Assembly: GCA_027069385.1 (NCBI GenBank)
Contig: JALXER010000122.1
Location: forward strand, 1-22,498
Direction: 5' to 3'
From: Paracoccaceae bacterium
Lineage (GTDB): Bacteria > Pseudomonadota > Alphaproteobacteria > Rhodobacterales > Rhodobacteraceae
DNA: 22,498 nt
Shown here: positions 16,556 through 22,498 of the stretch, in pieces
Position numbering within the stretch: position 1 is the stretch's first letter
Layout of the letters: every line of letters begins with the position of its first letter
Notes under the pieces: model-generated
Database searches by the model: none
The model's input: the letters and a program-made list of their open reading frames with translations, nothing else
Told to the model about the DNA's origin: nothing
Position numbers and translations under genes: made by a program

Positions 16556-16604
16556 CCCGACCGTCCCCCACCCACAACCCAACGCTAGCGCAGCGACCCC
16601 GCCC

Positions 16605-16681
16605 GATGGCGAAGCCGAGGGCGCGGCCCAAACGGAAGTCGTGGGCTGGCTTTAGCCAGTCCATGGCTGAAGTGCGGGAGG
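16605..16681. repeat. Modular hairpin repeat, copy 5 (reversed)
   Basis: Read on the minus strand, this copy has a degenerate core (CTCCCGCACTTCAG), the hairpin CTGGCT/AGCCAG with flanking TGG and CCA, then CGACTTCCGTTTGGGCC and a CTCGGCTTCGCC segment. It is closest to copy 4 but in the opposite orientation, and it faces copy 2 across the convergent gap. It ends 14 bp from the VWA gene stop. Confidence 0.75.
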
Positions 16682-16694
16682 GGTTCGGGACGTA

Positions 16695-17939
16695 TTACAG
16701 CATCGACATCAGGCGGGATTTGTCGCCGCTGTCACCGGCGCGGCTCAGGATCGCGGCCAGCGCCTCGATCGAGGCAATCGAGTGACTGGCGCAGAATGTA
16801 TCCACATGGGGCAGCAACGCGCGCACACCGGCAGCTTTGGGGGTGAATCCGTCCCAGCGCAAGAGCGGGTTGAGCCAGATCAACCGGCGCGATGACAGGT
16901 GCAGGCGCTCGGCCTCGCGCGCAAGCAGGTTGGCATCGTCACGATCCAGCCCGTCGGTGATCAGCAGCACCACGGCGCCCTGCCCCAGCACCCGCCGCGA
17001 CCAGTCGCGGTTAAACCGGTGCAGGCTTTCCCCGATCCGCGTGCCGCCTTGCCAGTCCTGCGCCTGATGCCCCGCGGCGCTCAGCGCCGTATCCACATCG
17101 CGTTGCTGCAAATGTCGGGTGATATTGGTCAGGCGCGTGCCAAAGGTAAAGCTGTGCACCCGCGCCCAGCCCGCCCCTTTGGCGTTGCTCGCCGCATGCA
17201 AAAAGTGCAGCAACATGCGCGAATAGCCCGACATGGAGCCGGAAATATCGCATAGGGCCACAAGGTTGGGGTAGTGCTGTTTGCGTTTGCGCCGCCTGAT
17301 GCGCTGCACCTCGCCCCCGGTGCGCATCGCGCCGCGCAGGGTGGCGCGCCAGTCCGGCATCGCGCCACAGGTCGCCGGCACTGTCCGGCGGCTGGCAATC
17401 GGGCGAACCGGCAGGATGATCTGGCTAATGGCGCGACGCGCGCGGGCCATCTCATCGGTGCTCATCTGTTCGAAATCCTGCTGTCTAAGCTTCTCCGAGG
17501 TTGAAAAGCTCAGGGTGGCGTCGAACTCCACCTCTTCGCCTTCTTCGGGCAGATCGGGGATTTCGTGATTGGCCCCGTCGAGCAAAGCTTCGGCGGCGCG
17601 GCGCTCCGCGTCTTTCTTTTGGCGCGGTTCGTTGGCCCCGCGCAAGGTCGGGCGCAGCATGCCCATCATGTGTTCAAGGAATTGCGGGTCGCGCCAAAAC
17701 AACCGGAACACCTGCCCGAAGACTATCCGTTGTTCGGGGCGGCTGACGAAGCAGGCATGCAACGTCCAGTAAAAATCCCGGCGGCCTGAAAAGCCTACGG
17801 CCTCTACCGCCCTGATCGCATCAATCAGCCTTCCGGCCCCCACCGGAACCCCCGCCGCCCTGAGCGCACGGGCGAAATAGGTGATATTGGCGGCCAGCTT
17901 GCCGTCTTCGGGGATGGGGAGGTCGGGAAAGGCGGGCAT
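16695..17939 (-). CDS. VWA-domain protein, CoxE-like
   Basis: The 414-residue protein is a von Willebrand factor A protein of the CoxE type. The MIDAS metal site is DISGSM (231-236), with Thr300 (WQGGTRIGES) and Asp329 (LLITDGLD) as the other conserved ligands. The N-terminal half is helical, with a charged middle (about 100-160), and a basic RIRRRKRK segment (213-220) precedes the VWA domain. Such proteins work with MoxR-type AAA+ ATPases as chaperone-like pairs that mature metal enzymes or remodel complexes. The partner ATPase lies 107 bp upstream. No carbon monoxide dehydrogenase genes are in the window, so the client is unknown. The ribosome site is weak. Confidence 0.88.
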   Translation of the reverse strand: MPAFPDLPIPEDGKLAANITYFARALRAAGVPVGAGRLIDAIRAVEAVGFSGRRDFYWTLHACFVSRPEQRIVFGQVFRLFWRDPQFLEHMMGMLRPTLRGANEPRQKKDAERRAAEALLDGANHEIPDLPEEGEEVEFDATLSFSTSEKLRQQDFEQMSTDEMARARRAISQIILPVRPIASRRTVPATCGAMPDWRATLRGAMRTGGEVQRIRRRKRKQHYPNLVALCDISGSMSGYSRMLLHFLHAASNAKGAGWARVHSFTFGTRLTNITRHLQQRDVDTALSAAGHQAQDWQGGTRIGESLHRFNRDWSRRVLGQGAVVLLITDGLDRDDANLLAREAERLHLSSRRLIWLNPLLRWDGFTPKAAGVRALLPHVDTFCASHSIASIEALAAILSRAGDSGDKSRLMSML

Positions 17940-17987
17940 GTTAGTGGCCTAAGATGTTGAGCAATTGGCGCAAAGCCCCCACCCTAA

Positions 17988-18011
17988 CCCTCCCCCGCAA
18001 GCGGGGGAGGG
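17988..18011. repeat. REP-like palindrome between moxR-type and VWA genes
   Basis: CCCTCCCCCGC (17988-17998) and GCGGGGGAGGG (18001-18011) form perfect 11-bp arms around AA, preceded by CCCCACCCTAA. GC-rich palindromes of this pattern are common dispersed repeats in proteobacteria. It sits inside the presumed two-gene operon, where it could stabilise the upstream moxR message or lower downstream VWA expression. Confidence 0.7.
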
Positions 18012-18046
18012 GACGCGCATAGCCGAGAGGTTGGGATAAAGCTGGA

Positions 18047-18943
18047 TCATCCTTCCAGCCCCTTCCTGGCCTCTTCCAGAATCCTGGTGGCCTCGCTGCC
18101 CGCCAGCTTCTGGATATCGTCCTGGTATTTGAGGATCGCACCCAATGTATCGGCGATCAGTTGCGGGGAAAGGGCGATTGCGTCCAGCGCCAGCAGGCAT
18201 TTGGCCCAGTCGATGGTTTCGGCCACCCCGGGCTTTTTGAACAGGTCCTCGGTACGCAGGCGCTGCACAAAGGCGACGATCTCGCGGCTCAGGGCCTCGG
18301 TGGCTTCGGGGGCGCGGGATTGCAGGATCTCCATTTCGCGATCAAAGTCGGGGTAATCGACCCAGTGGTACAGGCAGCGGCGTTTCAGCGCGTCGTGGAC
18401 CTCGCGGGTGCGGTTGGAGGTCAGGATGGTGATGGGCGGTTCAGGCGCGGTGATGGTGCCCAGTTCGGGGATGGTGACCTGATAGTCCGACAGGGCTTCG
18501 AGCAGGAAGGCCTCGAAGGGTTCGTCGGTGCGGTCGAGTTCGTCGATCAAGAGGATCGGGGCACCGCCGGGTTGGGGCTGCATGGCCTCGAGCAGCGGGC
18601 GGCGGATCAGGTATTCATCCGAGAACAGCTCGGCCTTTAGCCCCTCGCGGTCGCCGGACTCTGCGGCGCGGATCGCCACCATCTGCGCGGCGAAATTCCA
18701 TTCGTAAACGGCGCTGGATGCGTCCAGCCCCTCGTAGCATTGCAGCCGGATCAGGCGGCGGCCCAAAGCGGCGGCCAGTGCCTTGGCGATTTCGGTCTTG
18801 CCAACCCCGGCCTCGCCTTCCAGAAACAGCGGCCGCCCGAGCTTGAGCGACAGAAAGACCACGGTTGCCAGTTCGCGCGAGCACACATAGCCGGTTGTCG
18901 TGAGCATGCTTTGGGTGGCGTTGATGGAATCTGGCAAGGGCAT
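18047..18943 (-). CDS. MoxR-family AAA+ ATPase (CoxD-like)
   Basis: The 298-residue ATPase has Walker A GEAGVGKT (43-50), Walker B LLIDELDR (131-138) and a sensor region ILTSNRTREVHDALKRRCLYHW, typical of MoxR/CoxD proteins. With the downstream VWA protein it should form a MoxR-VWA pair that inserts metals or matures enzymes using ATP; the client here is not known. I chose ATG 18943, which has GGAGG just upstream and lies about 20 nt after the predicted transcription start. The frame stays open to 19069, but that segment would run through the promoter and a direct repeat and looks non-coding. Confidence 0.9.
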   Translation of the reverse strand: MPLPDSINATQSMLTTTGYVCSRELATVVFLSLKLGRPLFLEGEAGVGKTEIAKALAAALGRRLIRLQCYEGLDASSAVYEWNFAAQMVAIRAAESGDREGLKAELFSDEYLIRRPLLEAMQPQPGGAPILLIDELDRTDEPFEAFLLEALSDYQVTIPELGTITAPEPPITILTSNRTREVHDALKRRCLYHWVDYPDFDREMEILQSRAPEATEALSREIVAFVQRLRTEDLFKKPGVAETIDWAKCLLALDAIALSPQLIADTLGAILKYQDDIQKLAGSEATRILEEARKGLEG

Positions 18944-18970
18944 GGGGCCTCCGGTTTGGTTGGTCGGGCG

Positions 18971-18999
18971 ATTAGACGGCGCAAGGCGGCAAGGGTCAA
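18971..18999 (-). promoter_or_regulatory. Predicted sigma70 promoter of the MoxR-VWA operon
   Basis: On the minus strand TTGACC (18999-18994) and TCTAAT (18976-18971) each match the consensus at 5 of 6 positions, with the ideal 17-bp spacing. Transcription would start near 18964, about 20 nt before the ATG at 18943. This is the clearest promoter in the window. Confidence 0.65.
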
Positions 19000-19037
19000 C
19001 CCTTTTTCCCGATGCGCGCCGGCAGGCCTTGCCAAAG

Positions 19038-19100
19038 GCGTAACGATTGCAAGGCGGCGCGGGTGGCACGGTGCCACGGGCAAGACAGCAGACGCGCCGC
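19038..19100. repeat. 63-bp direct repeat, left copy
   Basis: It aligns without gaps to 19501-19563, with 50 of 63 positions identical by hand count. It contains GCGGCGCG and CGCGCCGC arms near its ends and an inner hairpin GTGGCA/TGCCAC. It lies upstream of the MoxR promoter. Confidence 0.65.
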
Positions 19101-19145
19101 GCCCGACCGGTCGGGGCTGGCTACGGACGGTTTGATCCTGACTCT

Positions 19146-19305
19146 AGGGCGTAGACCCATAATCCACAGGCCACCAGCGCGATCCTCGCTTCATCTCAAT
19201 GGCTCGGGCCGCTTGCAAAGGGAACCACCCTGTGCCGCGCGCCCCAACCCATTGATATTTCGCGAGGATCGCGCTGGTGGCCTGTGGATTATGGGTCTAC
19301 GCCCT
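19146..19305. mobile_element. MITE-like element: 44-bp perfect inverted repeat around a 72-bp centre
   Basis: Positions 19146-19189 and 19262-19305 are exact reverse complements over 44 bp. The 72-bp centre has partial further pairing (TCAATGG near the left arm, CCATTGA near the right). No transposase, and no convincing target-site duplication, is visible. It could be a small non-autonomous transposable element, the collapsed remains of an insertion sequence, or a structured RNA or terminator. The arms create chance reading frames on both strands that should not be annotated as genes. Confidence 0.6.
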
Positions 19306-19320
19306 GGTCCCCCCAAGTTC

Positions 19321-19457
19321 CGGGCGCTCCCGCACTCCAGCCATTGACTGGCTAAAGCCAGCCAACGACTTCCGCTTGGGCCGGGCCTCGGCTTCGCCTC
19401 GGCAGGGGGCCAGCCCCCTCTGGCGCAAGCGCCATTCACCCCCGCGGGGGTTCTCGG
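19321..19457. repeat. Modular hairpin repeat, copy 4
   Basis: The copy has the core CGGGCGCTCCCGCACTCCAG, hairpin CTGGCT/AGCCAG with flanking TTG and CAA, CTTCCGCTTGGGCCGGGCC, a CTCGGCTTCGCCTCGG segment, then three more hairpins: AGGGGG/CCCCCT, TGGCG/CGCCA and ACCCCCGCGGGGGT. It starts 15 bp after the inverted-repeat element and lies downstream of the mgtE stop on the mgtE strand. Confidence 0.78.
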
Positions 19458-19500
19458 AAAAGATCAGGTCTGACCACAGCCGGTTCCCCCCTGTCCACAT

Positions 19501-19563
19501 GCGCAAAGCTTTCAACGCGGCGCGGGAGCGGCGTTGCCACGGGCATAACATCAGACGCGCCGC
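19501..19563. repeat. 63-bp direct repeat, right copy
   Basis: This is the partner of 19038-19100. It ends 4 bp before the mgtE stop codon. The inner stem is kept with one C-A mismatch, which is a G-T pair on the mgtE strand. It may be part of the mgtE 3' end. Confidence 0.65.
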
Positions 19564-19567
19564 CCGG

Positions 19568-20944
19568 TTACAGCAGCATCCACGCCGCCAGCCCCAGAAA
19601 AGAGAAAAAACCAATAATATCGGTCACCGTGGTAACAAACGCCCCCGAGGCCAGCGCCGGATCGGCACCGAGTTTATCCAGCGTAATCGGCACCAGTATC
19701 CCCGCAAGACCCGCCACCAGCATGTTCACCACCATTGCCATTGCCAGCACCACGCCCAGCATCGGATCCTGAAACCACCCCCCCCCCGCGACCCCGATCA
19801 CGATTGCAAACACCACGCCGTTCATCAACCCGACCATGACCTCGCGCATGACAATTCGCATCGCGTTTGACGAGGTCAGGTCGCGGGTGGCCAACGCACG
19901 CACCGCCACCGTCAGGGTCTGGGTGCCCGCGTTACCTCCCATCGAAGCCACGATCGGCATCAGCACCGCCAGCGCGACGATCTGCCCGATAGCATCGGTA
20001 AATTGCGAAATCACCGTTGCGGACAGGATCGACGAGAACAGCGTTACCGACAGCCACGGGAACCGCGCCCTGACGATGCGCCAGACCTTGTCGGTCAGGT
20101 CTTCGTCGCCAACCCCGGCCAGCCGGTTCATGTCTTCCTCTACCTCGTCTTCCAGAACCTCCATCGCATCATCGATGGTGATCACCCCGACCAGCCGCCC
20201 TTCGGGGTCGACCACCGGCGCGCTGACCATGTGATACTGGTTGAAGGCATAGGCCACGTCCTCGATATCCTGATCGACCGGAATGGTGCGGAAGTCTTTC
20301 TCCATCAGGTCGGCAATCGGCACTTCGCGCGCCGTGCCCATAATAGTCGCAAGGCGGACCTCGCCGACCGGATGCATCAGCGGATCAACCACGATCACGT
20401 CGTAAAAGCTTTCGGGCAGGTGGTCGGCGCCGCGCATATAGTCGATGATATCGCCCACCGTCCAGTGCTCGGGTGCCACCACCACTTCGCGCTGCATCAG
20501 GCGACCGGCGCTGTCCTCGTCATAGGTCAGTGCCCGTTCCACCGCAATCCGGTCGGCATCATCCAGCTTTTCGAGCAGTTTTTCCTGTTGCGGTTCGTCC
20601 AGATCCTCGACCAGATAGACCACATCATCGGTTTCCAGGTCGCGCACCGCTTCGGCCAGCAGGTCGTCGGGCAGGTCGCGCATCACCTCGTCGCGCACGC
20701 CCTCTTCCAGTTCCGACAGCACCTCGCCGTCGATTTCGCGGCCCCACAGGGTCAGCAGGGCTTCGCGCTCCGAGGGGCTGATCTGCTCCAGAATATCGGC
20801 AATATCGGCTTCGTGCAGCGGGTCGAGCAGGCTTAGCAACTGCTGTTGAGAGCCTTGTTCAACCACTTCGCGCACCGCATCGACCAGCGATACATTCAGG
20901 CCGTAATCCTCTTCAGCGGGGAAATTGTGGGTGTGTTCGGTCAT
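19568..20944 (-). CDS. mgtE: Magnesium transporter MgtE
   Basis: The 458-residue protein (from ATG 20944) has the full MgtE layout: an acidic cytoplasmic N domain (about 20-140), two CBS domains (about 145-265) that sense Mg2+, a plug helix, and a membrane domain with about five segments (300-458). The pore signature PIVASMGGNAGTQT is at 330-343, and Asp442 in TTVTDIIGF matches the pore Asp that coordinates Mg2+. It is an inner-membrane Mg2+ channel gated by intracellular Mg2+. The frame is open to 21007, but ATG 20944 has AGAGGG about 7 nt upstream and a better N-terminus. A TTGACA lies at 21007-21002. Confidence 0.95.
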   Translation of the reverse strand: MTEHTHNFPAEEDYGLNVSLVDAVREVVEQGSQQQLLSLLDPLHEADIADILEQISPSEREALLTLWGREIDGEVLSELEEGVRDEVMRDLPDDLLAEAVRDLETDDVVYLVEDLDEPQQEKLLEKLDDADRIAVERALTYDEDSAGRLMQREVVVAPEHWTVGDIIDYMRGADHLPESFYDVIVVDPLMHPVGEVRLATIMGTAREVPIADLMEKDFRTIPVDQDIEDVAYAFNQYHMVSAPVVDPEGRLVGVITIDDAMEVLEDEVEEDMNRLAGVGDEDLTDKVWRIVRARFPWLSVTLFSSILSATVISQFTDAIGQIVALAVLMPIVASMGGNAGTQTLTVAVRALATRDLTSSNAMRIVMREVMVGLMNGVVFAIVIGVAGGGWFQDPMLGVVLAMAMVVNMLVAGLAGILVPITLDKLGADPALASGAFVTTVTDIIGFFSFLGLAAWMLL

Positions 20945-20975
20945 GGGGTGCCCTCTTTTGGGGCAACTTAGCCCA

Positions 20976-20998
20976 AGCCGATTGCAATTGCATCGGCT
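20976..20998. promoter_or_regulatory. Palindrome in the divergent mgtE/guaD promoter region
   Basis: AGCCGAT and ATCGGCT form perfect 7-bp arms around 9 nt that contain the palindrome GCAATTGC. The site follows the TTGACA (21007-21002, minus strand) that may be the mgtE -35 box, so it covers the expected -10 and start region. It is a candidate operator or, if transcribed, an RNA hairpin. The regulator is unknown. Confidence 0.4.
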
Positions 20999-21034
20999 AT
21001 TTGTCAAGAATGGGGAAACAACAACGAGTTATTG

Positions 21035-22318
21035 ATGTCGCATATTCTTCTTGGCCAGACCCTGACCTTTATCGGTAACCCGTGGCAAATGCCGCCTGCG
21101 GATGCGGTGCAGCACATTACCCATGGCGCGGTGCTGGTTCGCGATGGCAAGATCATAGAGGTCGGCAGTGCCGACACCCTGCGGGCCGCCAACCCCGACA
21201 TTCCGGTTACCGATTATGGCAAGGGCCTGCTGATGGCCGGGTTTGTCGATGCGCATGCCCATTATGCGCAAACCGCGATTATTGCCAGTTGGGGCAAGCG
21301 GCTGATCGACTGGCTCAACAGCTATACCTTCCCCGAGGAAATGCGCTTTGGCAGTGCGGCCTATGCCCACGCGGTGGCAGAGCGCTATCTGAACCTGAAC
21401 CTTGCCAACGGCATTACCACCGCCAGCGCCTTTTGCACTACGCATCCCGAATCGGTCGATGCCTATTTCGAAGCCGCACAAAAGCGCGGCATGCGGATGC
21501 TGGGCGGCAAGGTGATGATGGACCGCAACGCGCCCGAGGCCCTGTGCGATACGGCGCTTAGCGGATACGAGGAATCAAAGGCCCTGTTGCACAAATGGCA
21601 GGGGGTGGGGCGGCTTGGCTATGTGATCAGCCCGCGCTTTGCGCCGACCTCGTCGGAAACCCAGCTAGAGGCAGCGGGCGCGCTATGGGCGCAGTTTCCC
21701 GATGCGCTGATGCAGACCCATCTTGGCGAGCAGCACGAGGAAATCGAGTGGGTCGCCAAGCTGTTCCCCGGCCATGCGGACTATCTGGCAGTATATGAAC
21801 ACTATGGGCTGGTTGGCCCCGGTGCAGTGATGGGGCATGCCATTCATCTGACCGATCGCGAATGGGGCGCGCTAAAGGATAGCGGCGCCAGCCTTGCCCA
21901 TTGCCCGACCTCGAATACCTTTATCGGCTCGGGGCTGTTCGACGCGCAAAAAGCCCATGATCTGGGAATCCCGACCGGGCTGGCAACCGATGTGGGGGGC
22001 GGGTCGTCGTTTTCGATGCTGCGCACCATGGCCACGGCGTATGAAATCGGACAGCTACGCGGCAATGCCCTGCATCCGGCGCAACTGCTATGGATGGCGA
22101 CACGCGGCAGTGCACAGGCATTGCGCCTTGGCGACCGGATCGGCAATCTGGCTCCGGGGTTCGAGGCCGACATTGTTGTGCTGAACCTGAGTTCGACCAA
22201 GGTGATCGAGCAGCGGGTCGAAGGCGCGGACGATTTCTGGGAAACCCTGTTTCCGACGATTATGCTGGGGGATGACCGGGCGATCAGCGCGGTATGGATC
22301 AATGGCAAACCTGCCTAG
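21035..22318 (+). CDS. guaD: Guanine deaminase
   Basis: The 427-residue amidohydrolase converts guanine to xanthine and ammonia in purine salvage and breakdown. Zinc ligands appear as His74 and His76 in GFVDAHAHYAQ, His229 in MQTHLGEQHEE, a His in MGHAIHLTDRE (268 or 271) and Asp319 in GLATDVGGGSSFSML. AHCPTSNTFIGSGLF (288-302) is typical of GuaD. Size is normal for the family. The start may be ATG 21035 or TTG 21032; neither has a strong ribosome site, and I prefer ATG. The gene diverges from mgtE with a 90-bp gap. It is followed by hairpin repeat copy 3. Confidence 0.93.
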   Translation: MSHILLGQTLTFIGNPWQMPPADAVQHITHGAVLVRDGKIIEVGSADTLRAANPDIPVTDYGKGLLMAGFVDAHAHYAQTAIIASWGKRLIDWLNSYTFPEEMRFGSAAYAHAVAERYLNLNLANGITTASAFCTTHPESVDAYFEAAQKRGMRMLGGKVMMDRNAPEALCDTALSGYEESKALLHKWQGVGRLGYVISPRFAPTSSETQLEAAGALWAQFPDALMQTHLGEQHEEIEWVAKLFPGHADYLAVYEHYGLVGPGAVMGHAIHLTDREWGALKDSGASLAHCPTSNTFIGSGLFDAQKAHDLGIPTGLATDVGGGSSFSMLRTMATAYEIGQLRGNALHPAQLLWMATRGSAQALRLGDRIGNLAPGFEADIVVLNLSSTKVIEQRVEGADDFWETLFPTIMLGDDRAISAVWINGKPA

Positions 22319-22346
22319 GGCCAAGACCCCTTGCGCATAAAGGCAG

Positions 22347-22498
22347 GGGTGCTCCCGCACTCCAGGGGCGGAATTGCTTACGCAATTCACCCCTTCCGTT
22401 TGGGCCGGGCCGCCCTGCGGGCGGTTTTGGGGGCGTTCCGCCCCCTCGCGACTTGGCGTCGCTCCCCCCTGAGAGTATTTATGGAAGCATGAAGATAC
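22347..22498. repeat. Modular hairpin repeat, copy 3 (runs to the window end)
   Basis: This is the closest relative of copy 2. It has the core GGGTGCTCCCGCACTCC, hairpin GAATTGC/GCAATTC with GGGG/CCCC, CCGTTTGGGCCGGGC, hairpin CCGCCC/GGGCGG, hairpin GGGGGCG/CGCCCCC, hairpin GCGAC/GTCGC with a different loop (TTGGC instead of ATGC), and the tail CCCCCCTGAGAGTATTTATGG. In the core, the change to GGGTGCTCCC keeps the GGG/CCC stem of the small end hairpin. Confidence 0.8.

Noticed and set aside
16317..16694. CRISPR array or tRNA gene in the repeat-rich gap
   Set aside because: The repeats are palindromes of differing sequence and are not evenly spaced, and no tRNA cloverleaf or CCA-type end is seen.
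16695..18943. Carbon monoxide dehydrogenase (cox) cluster
   Set aside because: The MoxR and VWA genes resemble CoxD and CoxE, but no coxSML or other cox genes are present. Such pairs also occur alone.
19277..19870. Open frames starting in the MITE-like element and repeat copy 4, with peptides such as DWLKPANDFRLGRA
   Set aside because: The same peptide pattern (DWLKPAHDFRLGRA) appears from copy 5, so it is the repeat translated, not a conserved protein. The frame then runs antisense into mgtE.
20003..20836. 277-codon open frame antisense to mgtE
   Set aside because: Its His/Gln/Val-rich composition mirrors the Asp/Glu-rich MgtE N domain. It has no motif.
22326..22350. Intrinsic terminator after guaD (ACCCCT/AGGGGT)
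   Set aside because: The stem is only 6 bp with a 13-nt loop and no T-run follows. Repeat copy 3 starts within it.

Overview
The window is GC-rich, densely coded chromosomal DNA from an alphaproteobacterium, most likely a member of the Rhodobacteraceae (roseobacter-type). The lineage call rests on protein character and gene order (coaBC-dut, Rrf2-cysK, a PuuE-type allantoinase, paired DUF1800/DUF1501 genes) and on GC-rich modular intergenic repeats. It is inference from recognition, not from a database search. I see no phage, plasmid, CRISPR, rRNA or tRNA gene.

Layout. 83-979: an allantoinase (puuE). 1095-2225: a minus-strand GCS2/YbdK-type carboxylate-amine ligase, divergent from gshB (2334-3272), which is translationally coupled to an HSL-type alpha/beta hydrolase (3269-4186). 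4163-5665: minus-strand YifB/ComM AAA ATPase. 5730-6853: minus-strand cobalamin pair, cobU followed by a CobC-like histidine phosphatase. 7016-12125: a long plus-strand run, coaBC-dut-rrf2-cysK-moeB-like-UbiH/UbiM-like, probably one or two operons for CoA, dUTP, cysteine, sulfur-carrier and quinone metabolism. 12122-13111: minus-strand 2-hydroxyacid dehydrogenase. 13182-13676: secreted SH3-domain protein. 13780-16316: a DUF1800 gene interrupted by one in-frame amber codon, followed by a Tat-exported DUF1501 gene. 16695-18943: minus-strand MoxR-type ATPase and VWA (CoxE-like) protein, with a clear promoter. 19568-20944: minus-strand mgtE. 21035-22318: guanine deaminase (guaD). The two ends of the window (puuE, guaD) both belong to purine breakdown.

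Most genes are ordinary housekeeping genes. The most unusual content is intergenic. At least five copies of a modular hairpin repeat lie at gene 3' ends (990-1070, 16324-16470, 16605-16681 reversed, 19321-19457, and 22347 to the window end). Their stems vary between copies while keeping base pairing. Read on the strand opposite to the shared CGCTCCCGCACTCC core, they gain G-U pairs and GNRA-type loops, which suggests a function as RNA. The 624-bp gap between mgtE and moxR also holds a perfect 44-bp inverted repeat (a MITE-like 160-bp unit) bracketed by a diverged, ungapped 63-bp direct repeat. The convergent gap at 16317-16694 is almost wholly palindromes. No obviously new protein system is visible; the DUF1800/DUF1501 pair next to MoxR/VWA is the protein cluster of least known function.
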